This document shows, one piece after another, positions 1 to 11,500 of a DNA stretch of 64,000 bases. How positions within the stretch are numbered: the first letter of the stretch is position 1; every line of letters starts with the position of its first letter. The notes beneath the pieces were generated by a model, which was not told the DNA's origin, made no database searches, and saw only the letters and a list, made by a program, of their open reading frames with translations. Location of the stretch: assembly GCF_018139145.2 (NCBI RefSeq), contig NC_059471.1:68272020-68336019 (forward strand). Direction: 5' to 3'. This DNA is from Gymnogyps californianus (lineage: Eukaryota; Chordata; Aves; Accipitriformes; Cathartidae). The translations under genes and the position numbers were made by a program.

Positions 1-2788
1 TTACTATCATTGTCTTGTGTAAAAGGGGATTCATGATCTGGCTTTCTGACCTCTCTGTGCCACTAAAATATCTATCTGAAAAGACAGAACTGATGATCTA
101 GTCCGGTTATTTGAGAAGTACAATAGTGTGGAAATATTCTCACGTATTTCAGTGAGTATTTTTTCAAACAAGTGTAATTAAGTGCATGGGGTAACAGATG
201 CATTTAGGCATCCTTAACATCCTTAACAGATGCATTTAGGCATCCAAATATATTCTTTTGTTTATTTTTATCCTTGTTAGGTTACAGTCAGCTATACAAA
301 TAAGTATCAAGTGATCAAGCATCAATAAATTGAGAGAGCTCTTTACATCAGTGGTTTGAATTACTGTTTGCTTTTATATTGCTCTCATTTCTATAAGCAT
401 GCGGGAAACATGCTTTTGGATAACAAGTGAAGAGGAGGTCATAACACATTGCTGGAACAAAGGCAGACATCTCTGTTGATATCAGTATAACCTGTGATTT
501 GGTTTGATTTTTGCATCTACATGCTGTTGTTTTTTCAGAAGTAGTAAATTGTGATTGTGCAAAAACTGGATCAGAAGGATGCTATTAAAATACTGGAGCA
601 AGACTGAGAGAAACAGGCTCCATACCTGGCTCTATTGCAGGCTGTCTTTGGCAAGGTGGGCAAATCATCCTGCATGACTCTTGCAAGATATATCTTTTAG
701 GCACATGGGACACCAACCAGGTTGAAGACTGTCATTCCTCCTGCCCCTCTCTGTTCATAGTCTCAACGTGGGATGCCTGTGGCTCAGTGCAATTGTCTTC
801 TCAATATCAGAAGGCACAAAGAAAATAAAATATGGAACTGTGCATACTTTCCAGAGTGGTATGTAAAACTTAAATCTGGTTTGAAGAAAGTTTTGGTAAA
901 TAATTAGTTGCTGAAGATGATTTTTAAGATGATATCAACACCTTAAGTAGCAATCTCTATTTCATTATTTGTTGTGTTTTCTTACAATTTAATTGCTTTG
1001 AAACAAATTAGACGCTGTATGTTGAAGCCTTTTTAAATTCACTGATTGAAGTGTTACCTTTTCACGCTTCATTTTTTTCCCTGGATTACAAGATTAGGAT
1101 TTGTTTGGGAAGACAATAAGGCTTTTTTATGCTAGACTTGATGAAATCTTTGTCTGCAACTGTCAAGACAAAAATGACTTGAAGACAGATCATCTTCTTA
1201 TAGGAAGCTTGCTTCAGCAGTCTGGAACTTACAACCAGTTTAGTTATGTCAAGGCATTAAACCTTTTCAGTCCAGACAAGGTGTGAAGTAGTAAATTAAA
1301 TATGTTTTATCCAATTTTAATGATGACTATTTTTTAATTAGTTGCAGAAACAAGCAGTAGAGAAATTATATGTTAAACATTGTCGTTGAGGAATTTAGAG
1401 ATTAAAATATTCACTTCCTGACTAATGGAAGTGCTAACTGATCCTTTGTCCCTCATGTTATTAATTTCCAAGGGAACTACTAATGCTGCAGTCATTTTGC
1501 TGGCATGTCACCGACAGCTGTGCTCCAGTGAGCACAGCGAACTCCGGTGAGCTCTGGCTGCTCATGGGTTTTTGGGTCCTGGAGCTGCAGCAACCCAAAG
1601 CAACCCCCTGACACACAACAAGGTGTGGTGGGCAGGAGCTCCTCAGCACCCTCTCTACAACCCTGGTGCTGTGCTGCTTGCTGATGCAGATGGAGCGGAG
1701 CTCCTGCCGTATGTGCCAGGCGGTCTGACTTGCTGCTCTGTATGTGTCATGCCAGCAAAGGGATGGGTTACTGAGCTTTTACCCACATGTGGTCTTTACT
1801 GTGTCAGTGGCATTTTTTATGATTTCTTTGGCATGCTCACGAATGAAAACAAAAGAGAAGGAGGGCAGAATGAAATTTGCCTGTCTCATATGAAACTCAA
1901 GAACCGCAGAATAGAGATTCAATGATTTAAAAATATGCAGATTAATTAACCTCCTGTTTGGGCCATAGTGGAAAAGCTAGCAAAAGTCTTTGGAAAGGTA
2001 TTTTTATTTTGACTTCAAAAATTACCAATCTCTGAATATCTGTTTAGACAAAGTCTTCGAGAAACTGTGAAAATATCAGGCAGCTCTTTAACAGGGCGTA
2101 GAATACAATTCTTTCCTTGCTTACATTGTGTGAGTAAAACCCCATTTCTTTTACATCCAGCTGACACGGAAAACAAGCCCACTCTTTGATTAGTATAGGA
2201 AAATGTGGGTTCTGCCTGTATGAATAATGGAAGTGGTGCCTGAGTTTATGTTTATCTAGACTTAGCAGTCATTAAATTGTTTTATCTTGTCTTGTGAACT
2301 TATCTAAGAGAATTTCACTCAGAGCGAGATAGGCAGAGGTTACAATCTCTGGAAAGCACCAGACCGTCACTTCTAGCATCTTCCACAGCCCTCACCCCAC
2401 GTTTCTAATCTCGCTAATGGTATTGTGACCGTTCCAGCACTTACAGAGCTCGTAGCTGGAAGGCTGCACAGAGACAAATTCATACCTTCAGGCATGGGCA
2501 ATGCTACTTCTGTTCTCGTTCCATTGGAACGGGCTCAAAATGAGTTATTCTCGTCCTCTTCCATTAAGCATTCCTCTGATTAGTAGCATAAATGTAATTA
2601 AGATTGTGGGCCTCATGACTCTTTTTAACGGAATTAGATCTCATGACTCACTTGGGCATTATCTGAAGAAAGTCTCCCTATACCAAATGACTCAATCACT
2701 AAGATTGCTATCTGGCAGCATGCCAAGATATTAGGACCCAAAGAGCTAGCACTTAATCTGATTCAGGGACATCTTTAATATTTTCTGA
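1..2788. other. Unique AT-rich sequence, no gene recognised
   Basis: No coding exon, RNA gene or dispersed repeat is recognised here. A short tandem duplication lies at 193-245, and a GC-richer patch at about 1490-1780 contains a 117-codon frame (1572-1925). That frame has no recognisable domain, and an antisense frame overlaps its start, so I do not call it a gene. Confidence 0.6.
193..245. repeat. Short tandem duplication, 32-bp period
   Basis: A 21-bp block beginning AACAGATGCATTTAGG occurs at 193-213 and again, identical, at 225-245. The spacing of 32 bp gives about 1.7 copies of a 32-bp unit. The perfect identity of the repeated part suggests a fairly recent local duplication, probably by replication slippage. 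Confidence 0.85.
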
Positions 2789-2820
2789 ACACACACACAC
2801 GCACACGCACGCGTGCGCGC
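2789..2820. repeat. Alternating purine-pyrimidine run (CA/CG), Z-DNA-prone
   Basis: All 32 bases strictly alternate purine and pyrimidine. The run starts as (AC)n and turns into GC-rich steps ending GCGTGCGCGC. It combines a CA microsatellite with several CpG steps, the kind of sequence known to adopt left-handed Z-DNA under negative supercoiling. Confidence 0.85.
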
Positions 2821-4704
2821 CTATTCCAAACCTCTTTCCCTCCAAAAAAAGAAGTTAAGAATGTATTTTAGGCACACTCTGCACTCTGAGATGTCTTACA
2901 ACATTATTGATCCTTTTAAAGTAATTGCATTTAATTCTGAAACATTTTGCAAAATTTCAGATGAAAAAATAGTGCATAGAAATCAGGACATTGTTCAGGG
3001 CTGTGAGGAGGTCACTGAGCACTGGAAGCTGAGACAACCAGCAGTTTCATTGGTTTAGTCATTTTTCCTTTTTTTCCTGTTTTGATCTCAAGATTGAGTA
3101 AAAGAATTGGGTCAGGCTAAATATCCATTATTCAACCTCCACCATCATATTCAGTTGCTAATGCTCAGGAAAATGTAATGGGGGAACAGCAAGCTTTCTT
3201 GTAGTATGTTCTTCCAGATTCTGAGCATAGGTAGTAGTGGGACTTCGTGGCCTGAAGGTTGTTTATATTTAAAATCTCCCAGTGGTTTAATCTTCCCTGA
3301 ATTGATTCAACCATTTTTGATCCCACTTTAAGCTTCTATGGCATTCAAAATACATTTATGTACCATGCCAAAAGGTAACCAATCTCTTGATTTGAAACCC
3401 CGTGTTTGAACATTTAATGAGTATTTCATAGTTCTTTTGTTGCAAGAAATAGGAAATAATTGTTTGCTATTCATTTTTCCATGCTTTTCATGGCTTTTTG
3501 GCGCATCTGACCCCCTCCTCCCAGAGGTCCATCTGAAGAATTGTAGCATATCTAGCCCATCTCCCAAGGGTGAACAACCAACATGTCGTCCAAGACTCCA
3601 AAGACCTGCAGCCTATGGCTGCTGCAGAAACCTTGGGATTGTCCAGACAGGAGCTTTTCTTCCAGTGAGAGAAGAAGAAAAACCTGATAATGCTTGCTAT
3701 GACCATATTCCTAAAATCAGTCATTTATATCTGTCCTGAGATGATACTTGCATACAAAAGGCCTAAATTTCAAGCATGCTGATTTGTTACCAAAAGCCAA
3801 TGGAATAAAGAGGAAGTGCAGGTTCTTCTTGTACATCTGCAGAGGTGTTAGATATGACTTTGTCTGTCCAGTTGTAGATATCTGGGCTTTGAAATGCTGG
3901 CCAAGATTTTAAGTGTGTTCTTCCTGTTAGAATTATTGCCACAATTTATTATTTCTCTGCTGATTGCCAGAAAGCTGATATTTCCTCCCTGTAAAAGGAA
4001 GAGGGAATAATTAATAATTAAATTAACACAATGAATCATTATCAAAATAGTTTCTATCAAGTATAAAATTTGTCATGGTGATAAATGCTGAACAATGTCA
4101 TTCTTTATATTTGTTCTAGCCTGACAGAGGCAAACTCATCTTCATTTATGACAAGTCACCAAACGCCATACATTGTTAAAATCAGAATGGTGAACTTGCG
4201 GTTGCCTAAAACGAAGTTGTGTGACATGACACAGAACTTTATGGAACCTCAGTGGATATAAAAGAATATAATAATACCTATTCAGTGATTATGCAAGATC
4301 CTTTTAATTTCTGAAAGAGTTTTGCCATGCACTGGTGCTGAAACTACATCATAGTCTAGAAAGATATTAAATATTTGGCAAAACTTTCTAGAAAAGCTGT
4401 TTTCTTAGCGTTTAATGTAAGCAACAACTGAACGCATGCAACTTTAATATGTCAGTTCAAGAAAACACTGGCTGCTGCCCGTGACAGCTACTCTAGAATA
4501 TAAGTGTGATGGACGTGCTGCACCAACAGTCACCTACAGCTTGTGAACAGACCCACCTGAAATAATAGACTCTGCCAACGAACTTAGGTGTTAGGCCTGT
4601 GCTTATCCACTGCTGAAATAGGACTAACATGACAAGTGGTTTTGTGCTTGAAGTAAGTACCAAGACAGTTTAAAATAATAATAATTGTAAAATTCTGGCT
4701 TAAC
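2821..4704. other. Unique sequence, nothing recognised
   Basis: Overlapping sense and antisense frames of 78-100 codons lie at about 3328-3739. They show no domain and are mutually overlapping, so they are treated as chance. No repeat family was recognised. Confidence 0.55.
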
Positions 4705-4800
4705 AACAGGGCCTAATCTGTTGTTCAAGTCAATGAGTGAAAAATCTGCCCTCTGAAATAAACAGGCACTTTGCCATTGACTTCAGTGGGGTCAGGGTAG
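4705..4800. repeat. Old foldback repeat remnant (amniote CATTGACTTCARTGGG type)
   Basis: The segment begins with GGGCCTAATCTG. It carries AAGTCAATG at 4727-4735 and the exact reverse complement CATTGACTT at 4776-4784, which is followed by CAGTGGGGTCAGG. This arrangement resembles a short, old inverted-repeat family widespread in turtle, crocodilian and bird DNA. I recall the pattern but cannot name the family with certainty. The two arms are imperfect beyond the 9-bp match, as expected for an ancient copy. Confidence 0.42.
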
Positions 4801-5718
4801 AATATGTGGCCTGTAGAATTATTGCCTGTGGGTAAGGCCCATAATATTAAAAATGTTTCAGAAAAAAATGTGGCATTATTATTTCCGATTTATAAAGAAG
4901 AAAACTAGAGGCACCAAGGTAAAAGACTGATAATTCCCAGACTGAGCCATGAGCTTTCCTGGCTCCCTGGGTGGAGAGGCACAGGCATGGTTGTTCAGAA
5001 GAGTGTGTAAAGCAAAACGCAAGTATAAAATGTTTGGAAACTTCACCACCTGGCACCGAAAATACAAGGATTCAGTTGTCTAACACAGTGTCATTTGTTT
5101 TTCTCCTTCATGAATCTACAAAATACTTTAGATAACTGTGGATAAGCAGCCTAATCAGTCAAAACTTTTAATTGCTTTAAATGCAGCAGCCACCTGAACA
5201 CACTGAAATGATTGTGCTGAGTGAGTGGTTTAAATGATTACTGATGCATTTACAATGCCTTTGCCCACAAGCTATGGTTAGTTTTGATTCTAACCCCTAT
5301 TTTGACTTAAATGCTTTCTTTGCAGGGCCTGTAATAACTGTGTTAATATGGACATTTTTTAGAGTAAGTGTTTAGTTTTCTGAATCAATGGGGTTGACAT
5401 AATGAAACCAGAATCTTGATTAACCAGGAGGCAGCTGTGCATGTGACCAGGCATCTTTCCATAGACCTTTGACAAAATTTTATGTATTGCTCCTTACCAA
5501 AGGGGTGGAAGGTGGGAAAGGTCAAAATCCTACTATTGGAAAGCTGAGCCTCCAAGGTATGACTCTGTCCTTGGTCCAGTCGTGGTGTAGCAAAGCTTCC
5601 CATGAACTGTGCTGAGTGCTAGCGCAGCTGCTCCATCTATCCTCCTTTCCACTCTGCTGCCAGTAAAGCAACACAAAGAAAATATTGTGTGCTTTCAGGT
5701 AAGTGGAAGAGATAGATC

Positions 5719-5757
5719 AAAAAAAGAAAAAAAAGAAGAAAGAAAAAAGAAAAAAAT
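5719..5757. repeat. A-rich low-complexity tract
   Basis: About 39 bases of A with scattered G. It follows GATAGATC and ends before an ATGAAATAT segment. It produces misleading lysine-rich or phenylalanine-rich frames on the two strands. Confidence 0.85.
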
Positions 5758-6627
5758 GAAATATATTTTTCAATTACCAGGACTGATTCCTTTTTAAAGA
5801 AATGGAATAGAAAATAAACTTCCCTCACACTAATGCCCTCTCACATCTCTTCTCTAATTTTGGCTTCCTGAAACATTTATGAATTTTACTTTCTTTTTTT
5901 CCGTGCAACATGTGGTCTTTGCTGGAGAAATTAGCCTGGTGCCTCTTCAAAAGCTGAACTTTCCTTATCTGAACAATGTCCATTCAATCTGACAGATACA
6001 CTGCTTTATTAAATTACTTAAAGACACTGACAAAGCCCATAACTACAAATCTTAATCTTAAGGAGCTCAGTTCTAATTTGTACAATGGCTTCCACTAGAT
6101 TAGCACAGAGAAAAGATAAAGTGAAAAGCTGCCTCTGTGCGCAAGCTAGACAGTGCACAGCAAAGCTCAAAATCAATAAAAGCAGCAGAAAGTCTGCTGC
6201 TCTCCTTTAGGGTTTTACTCATGCAGTGAAGGCATTTTTATCATCAAGTTAACTGGGTTCCAGAGCAGGGTTTATTTTATACAGGATTTTCCCTTTCAAG
6301 GAAGAGCAATTTCATTGTGGAAGCAACAGTTTTCTTCTTCCTCTTAGCAGAAAAAAGACATAACACATTCATAAATATAATAATAAATTCTTGTGACTTA
6401 TTTTGGACCTTTCATAAGAGCAATTCTACTAACAGAGAAAGGGAATACATGGTTTTCAGCTATTGGTCAGCCAGAGAACACCTCTACCTGTGTGGGGATT
6501 TCAAGAGCTATTTGTCATTCATACATTGTATTCTGGGGAGACCGAAAGCTAGAAATGTCATTGCAGTTGGTTGGGATCTCACATAAATGAGGATATTTTT
6601 TGAAATGTGACGTAAGGTGTGACTGTA
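5758..6627. other. Unique sequence, nothing recognised
   Basis: Frames at 6317-6590 overlap in two registers and have no recognisable domain. No repeat or regulatory signature stands out. Confidence 0.55.
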
Positions 6628-7001
6628 GAGTCATAGAGTCATTCTGGTTGGAGGAGACCTCAGGAAGTCTCTAGGTCAACATCCTGCTCAAAACAGGATC
6701 AACACCGAATTCAGATGGGGTTGCTCAGAACTTTGTCTAAGGTTGGATCTCAGAAGCTGCCAAAGCTGGAAACTCCACGGTCTCACTGGGCACTCTGTCC
6801 CAGTGCTAGTTTTCCGCATAATGAAACATTTTTTTTCCTTATATCCAGTTGGATTCTCCCCTGTTTCTATTTGTGACTACTGTGTATCGTTCTCCCACCA
6901 TGCATCTCATTAAAGAGCCTGGCTCTGTCTTCTCAGTTATCTTCTCTTAGCTATTGGAAGGTTGCTATTAGGTTTCCCCCAAGACTTCTCTTCTCCAGAC
7001 A
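6628..7001 (-). mobile_element. CR1 LINE 3' fragment, diverged
   Basis: Read on the minus strand, this is the 3' part of a CR1 retrotransposon. Its plus-strand left end (TCATAGAGTCATTCTGGTTGG) is the reverse complement of the CR1 tail and terminal untranslated region. Its right end (about 6951-7001) is the complement of the CR1 segment around CTTGGGGGAAACCTAATAGC. The copy is 5'-truncated at about 375 bp, as is usual for CR1. It is clearly more decayed than the copy at 8.04 kb, so probably older. It has no coding capacity. Confidence 0.85.
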
Positions 7002-8041
7002 AGAAAGTCACAGGGGTAAAATGCATTTGCATTTGAGACATAATACACATTTGCGACTCAAGTCCAACACCAATTGTTTGTTTGTATGTTTCATTGCCAT
7101 CCTTACAAACAGTTGACATGGAAAGTCAAAGCAGCATTACTGCAAAAAAATCCATTTCTTTATATAAACAAGTTCTGGGGAACGACTTGATAACCAATGC
7201 TAAGTCGAGGCATAAACACTCAGATACCTAGTCTCTAGTAAAAATTATGGGTTATTTTAAGTAACAGTAATCTTATTCTTTTCATATCTGGGTGCAGAAC
7301 TACCACCTAAAACAGAAGTCAAACATTACTGAATTCATATTCACTTGAAGAGGTAATTTGTCTTTTTCATAATAGCCTTCACAATGAAGGCACTTTTATA
7401 GTTACCGCATCTGCTAGGTCAGTTAATGTGTGCAGGACACCTTCAAGATCATCAGCTGGGGTTCCTTCCTACTAATTTTAGGTGCATAGCTTTTTCTTTA
7501 TGTCTTCACTACCTGAGGAAGCTCTGACTACTGTAAATGGAAAGAAATAAAAATCTTCAGAGAACGCTCCTTTTCAAACAAGGCAAGTAGCTGAAGTATG
7601 TGTGATAAGCCACCATTTCCTTGTGCCTCTTTCTCGTTACTTAAAGCATAAGGAGCTGAAGGTGACTCACTTAGACTTACATAGGTAAGGTCTAGGTGAG
7701 ATAAATCAAGTCTCTTAGATATCAGAAGATTAAATCAGGCAGATGTTTACCTTATGCAGTTCTAGTCCAAATCTGCAGCTCCTACGCAGGAAAAAAGATC
7801 GGTCACTTCCAAAGAAAGTTCCGTATGGGATGCTTAGCAAAATAACCAGCATGTGCATGTAACTTTGATGTTCCTCTCTTTCCCCTGGCTCCCTATTAAA
7901 TGTCCAGTCTAGAAGAGTGTTGCCACAATATAGAAAGCCTTCTGCAGAACTAGGTGTTTTTGTGTGTGATGTCCCACAATAGATGGAGCAATTCAACTCT
8001 TGACCGCTGTGAGAGACTTAGTGCATTCTGATATATTGCCT
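7002..8041. other. Unique sequence, nothing recognised
   Basis: This spacer lies between two minus-strand CR1 fragments. An 88-codon minus-strand frame (7730-7996) has no domain and is considered chance. Confidence 0.55.
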
Positions 8042-8330
8042 CACAGAATCATAGAATCATCGAGTGGTTTGGGTTGGAAGGGACCTTAAAGATCATCTAG
8101 TTCCAACCCCCCTGCCATGGGCAGGGACACCTTCCATGGGCAGGGACACCTTCCACTAGACCAGGTTGCTCAAAGCCCCATCCAAACTGACCTTGACTGT
8201 TTCCAGGGAGGGGGCATCCACAGCTTCTCTGGGCAACCTGTTCCAGTGCCTCACCACCCTCACAGTGAAGAACTTCTTCCTTACATCTAATCTAAATCTA
8301 CCCTCTTTCAGTTTTGCCTCCTACTAGCAG
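8042..8330 (-). mobile_element. CR1 LINE 3' fragment with internal duplication
   Basis: The left end TCATAGAATCATCGAG is the reverse complement of the CR1 octamer tail. It is followed by the complement of the conserved TAGATGATCTTTAAGGTCCC segment and by the blocks for the GGAAACAGTCAAGG and AGGCACTGGAACAGGTTGCC regions. The element therefore lies on the minus strand and is 5'-truncated. A 19-bp block starting CCATGGGCAGGGACACC is present twice in perfect tandem (8115-8133 and 8134-8152). It is better preserved than the neighbouring CR1 pieces. Confidence 0.95.
8115..8152. repeat. Perfect 19-bp tandem duplication inside CR1
   Basis: Two identical adjacent copies of a 19-bp unit lie within the 3' region of the minus-strand CR1. 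Ordinary CR1 copies have the segment once, so the duplication arose in this copy or in its source lineage. Confidence 0.9.
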
Positions 8331-8476
8331 GAAAAAAAAAAGTTTTTATCTCATTTTCTTATCAGGGCATCACATCTTTCATTAGTGCTGGCTGCGGAGC
8401 TGCAGTAGTTCACTATGCATTTCTGGAGCAAAATGCTTGGTGGTGAGAAATAGGCACTTGGTTTTTAGATGGAATT

Positions 8477-8560
8477 GTAGAAAAATTTGGGTTGGAAGGG
8501 ACTTCTGGAAGTCAGCTAGTCCAACCTCTTGCTGGGCACTGTTCACCTCTGAGAAAAGCC
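8477..8560 (-). mobile_element. Short CR1 LINE 3'-end fragment
   Basis: GGGTTGGAAGGGACTTCTGG followed by CTAGTCCAACCTCTTGCT matches the reverse complement of the CR1 3' end. Only about 85 bp is convincing and the right boundary is fuzzy. It has the same orientation as the 8.04 kb and 6.63 kb fragments. Confidence 0.75.
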
Positions 8561-11500
8561 TGAGGAGATGTCTCTAAGATGAGGTGAGTCCTGAGCTTCT
8601 GTTTCTTTCCACTGACTGTGGAAGGAGAGGAGCTTAGATGTAGATGTTGATGCTCCATACATACGTTAGTGGTACTGAGGAGCAGGGTAGAAAGCCAGAG
8701 CAGTTTCTTAGTCCCCTGCTATAGAGACCATTTCATTTTTATCAAGTCAGGGTCTTGTGCAAGTGGATCACACTATCTATAATGCTGTCTTCAGATAACT
8801 TGAAAACTCACTGTGACTTGTTTAGGCTGGATGTGAAGCACAAGCAATGTGTTCAGCTGCTGTAATTGTAGTCTTCTGCTGTGGACAGTGCCTTGAATAG
8901 CACACAGCATATCAGCAGGTGGTAGGAAAGTACATCTAAATAGCTTGGCCTGAATCTAAAAACTGTGTGCTAAATGGGCCAATAGTTTTCTGTGGTATGG
9001 CAATTCCTGTGTTTGCACCATAAGAAATAAGGAATTTTGGGAGGCTGAAGTTACTTAGTACTGAATTGCCTCTTTGTAAAAGAATTCCCAGCCACCTGTG
9101 TTTTTTCTGCCTCTATACACCTACATCTGTATTAATATTGTCTAGTAAAAGGCTTCCATAGATAGGCAGGCATTAGGCATTTTGTGCCATTTCTTATTTA
9201 ATTTACAAGTCAGTATGAATTTCCTTTTCCCCTTTTTAACATCAAGACAGTAGCTCAAAGTCACATGCAGGTTCAGAAGATACTCTGTGTACTTGGATAC
9301 GCTTGTAGCGCAGAAGCTGTTATGGAACTTGACTTCTGGTAAATTACATTAGAGAATAAGCTTAATTTATTTGATTACATTTGCCACTGTGGGGCAAGCA
9401 TGAGCAGTTTAGAGGATTAAACTGGAGATGCGCAGAAATGTGAGAAGTCCATCTAGGGCTCTCAAAGTTTGATTCTTTTGATAAGAGAGTATCTTGTGCC
9501 AAATGAACATTGGAGCGGCCTTCTGATTACTTTTCAACTGTACACTGTAATTTCATTATGGTGACCTTGAATGCAGAGTTGTGTCAGTTCCTTACAGGCT
9601 GACTCATCTCCGCTACTCTCCATTACTCCATAAAGGGTCAAATCTTGCACTTCTTACTTATTCCTCCCCTACACAAAATTCCCACAGACATCTAAACCAC
9701 ATATGTTTTTGAGTCACAATAGATTTGGGGCAATATGTCCATGGATTATTCGAGTGAGTGACCGACATGGCCAAATTAAAGGATGCAATGGCCCTAAGTC
9801 TGTGCATTTTGGATTGACCTCTGCATACAACAGCCTGGAGGGCAATGCTATTTTGGAAGACTCCCCTTCTGTTAGCCAGAGTGAGAAGCGAGTTCAGCTG
9901 CTGTTTCAGGCACTCTGCAGCACTCCTGTTTGGCTGCAAACTATATGACATTGCTGGTGCACTGAGCACCATGATTATAGCAGGTTTCTGAGCATAAGAG
10001 AAGGCATTTAAGCATTTCTCTTATGTCTACAAGCCATGACTCTATTGTGAGTCATATCTTGAAGTTTTATATTATCAGAAAGATGCCATTGTGCGTGCCA
10101 TTTATAAATGAATCTGCAGTTTGCTGTGAGCACATAAATTATGCAGTAATATGCTATACCGTTTGAACAGCAGTAACTTTTTTCCTTCTCTTTTTTTTTT
10201 AAATTAAATTGGAAAAGTCCTGTATTAAATGCTTAACCATTAAATAGAAATAGAAGGGGGAGAGTGGCTACAGATTTGTAATCCATCACCTGTATATAAG
10301 CCAATCTGAAGCAATTATATAGAACATCTCAGACAATGAGGATGTAACAGGCAGAGGACCACCTATCATCTATATGCCATAAGGGAAGGATCACAGTTTA
10401 AAAAGCACTTCTCTCTGGGAAGGTTTGATAAGTCAATCACAGTAGTGACCGCTTTGTTATCTGCTTGACTAAGGCAAGAGCTGGGGTCATCACCCTCTTC
10501 TCCACCTAAATGTGAGTTTGACTGAGACTGAACACTTCCTGCACCTTGTTATTAGTACAACGAAATTTACCAAGTCAAAGGATGTCACACAGGGAACTTG
10601 TGAGATAATGTGACGTCCAGAGCTCTCACAGTGCCCCTAGAGCAATCAGTGACTTCTTCAGGGGTTTCCACCTTTCAGTAAAAGTGGAGTGATAGTCTGT
10701 GCTTAAACACTCACATAAGTGCCATCATCTGTCTTTTCTACCCTGCAGTCTATACCTGCGCATACGATGATCTGCCTCAGGTCCTTAGGAAGAGCCACTG
10801 TTACCTCCCCTGACATGGAAGCCAGAGGGTTTACATTTGCTCACAAAGAGCTGCCTTAGTGGCATGTTATTATGAGGCAGCACAACTGTGCTGTGGAGGT
10901 TATGTTTGTCACAGTTTCTCTTTTACTTGATGATTCTTTTGGCTTAGATGATACAAATTATGCTGGGGAGTGGCTATCAGTTTGCACTAGGGAAAAAGTA
11001 AATGATTTACTTGGCTTTTCTCATCATCCTAGAGAATTATTTTTTTTTAAGACTGTGCTTTTTTTAGTATGCCACCCCTCAGTTATTTTTCTGCTTTCAG
11101 AGAGCAAATTTCAAGGGGAGAATCTCATCCATCTTGTCCTGAATCTGCCAGAATGCTGTAGACGGCTGTGCTACCTGGTGTTCATAGGGCCGGATCGAAC
11201 CATTGATTTTTTACGTGGAACTCCCTATTGCCCTGAACAAATTGTACTGAGGAAAAGCTAATGGCATAACTATGGCCCTTAGGGATGAACAAGACCTGGT
11301 TTATCTGGCATTTTGTTTTGTTTTACAATCTCTGATTAAAACAATCCTCTGTTAGTATGCATTTCTTTCTTTACCTTGCTTTCAACTTTTTTGTAGTAAA
11401 GTAGTTGAGAGAAGAATGTCTCAGCTTTATAGTATGCAGCGAATGGGTTGCTGCTGTTCTCATCTATGACAGATTAATAAATGGAAAAATTACTTAATGA

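Noticed and set aside
9658..9972. Opposed ORFs on both strands, looked at as a possible exon
   Set aside because: Both strands are open across the same 245 bases, no family is recognised, and no clear AG/GT boundaries flank it.
10872..11261. 129-codon plus-strand ORF
   Set aside because: It contains phenylalanine runs encoded by T tracts and no known motif. This is what chance gives in a region of this length.
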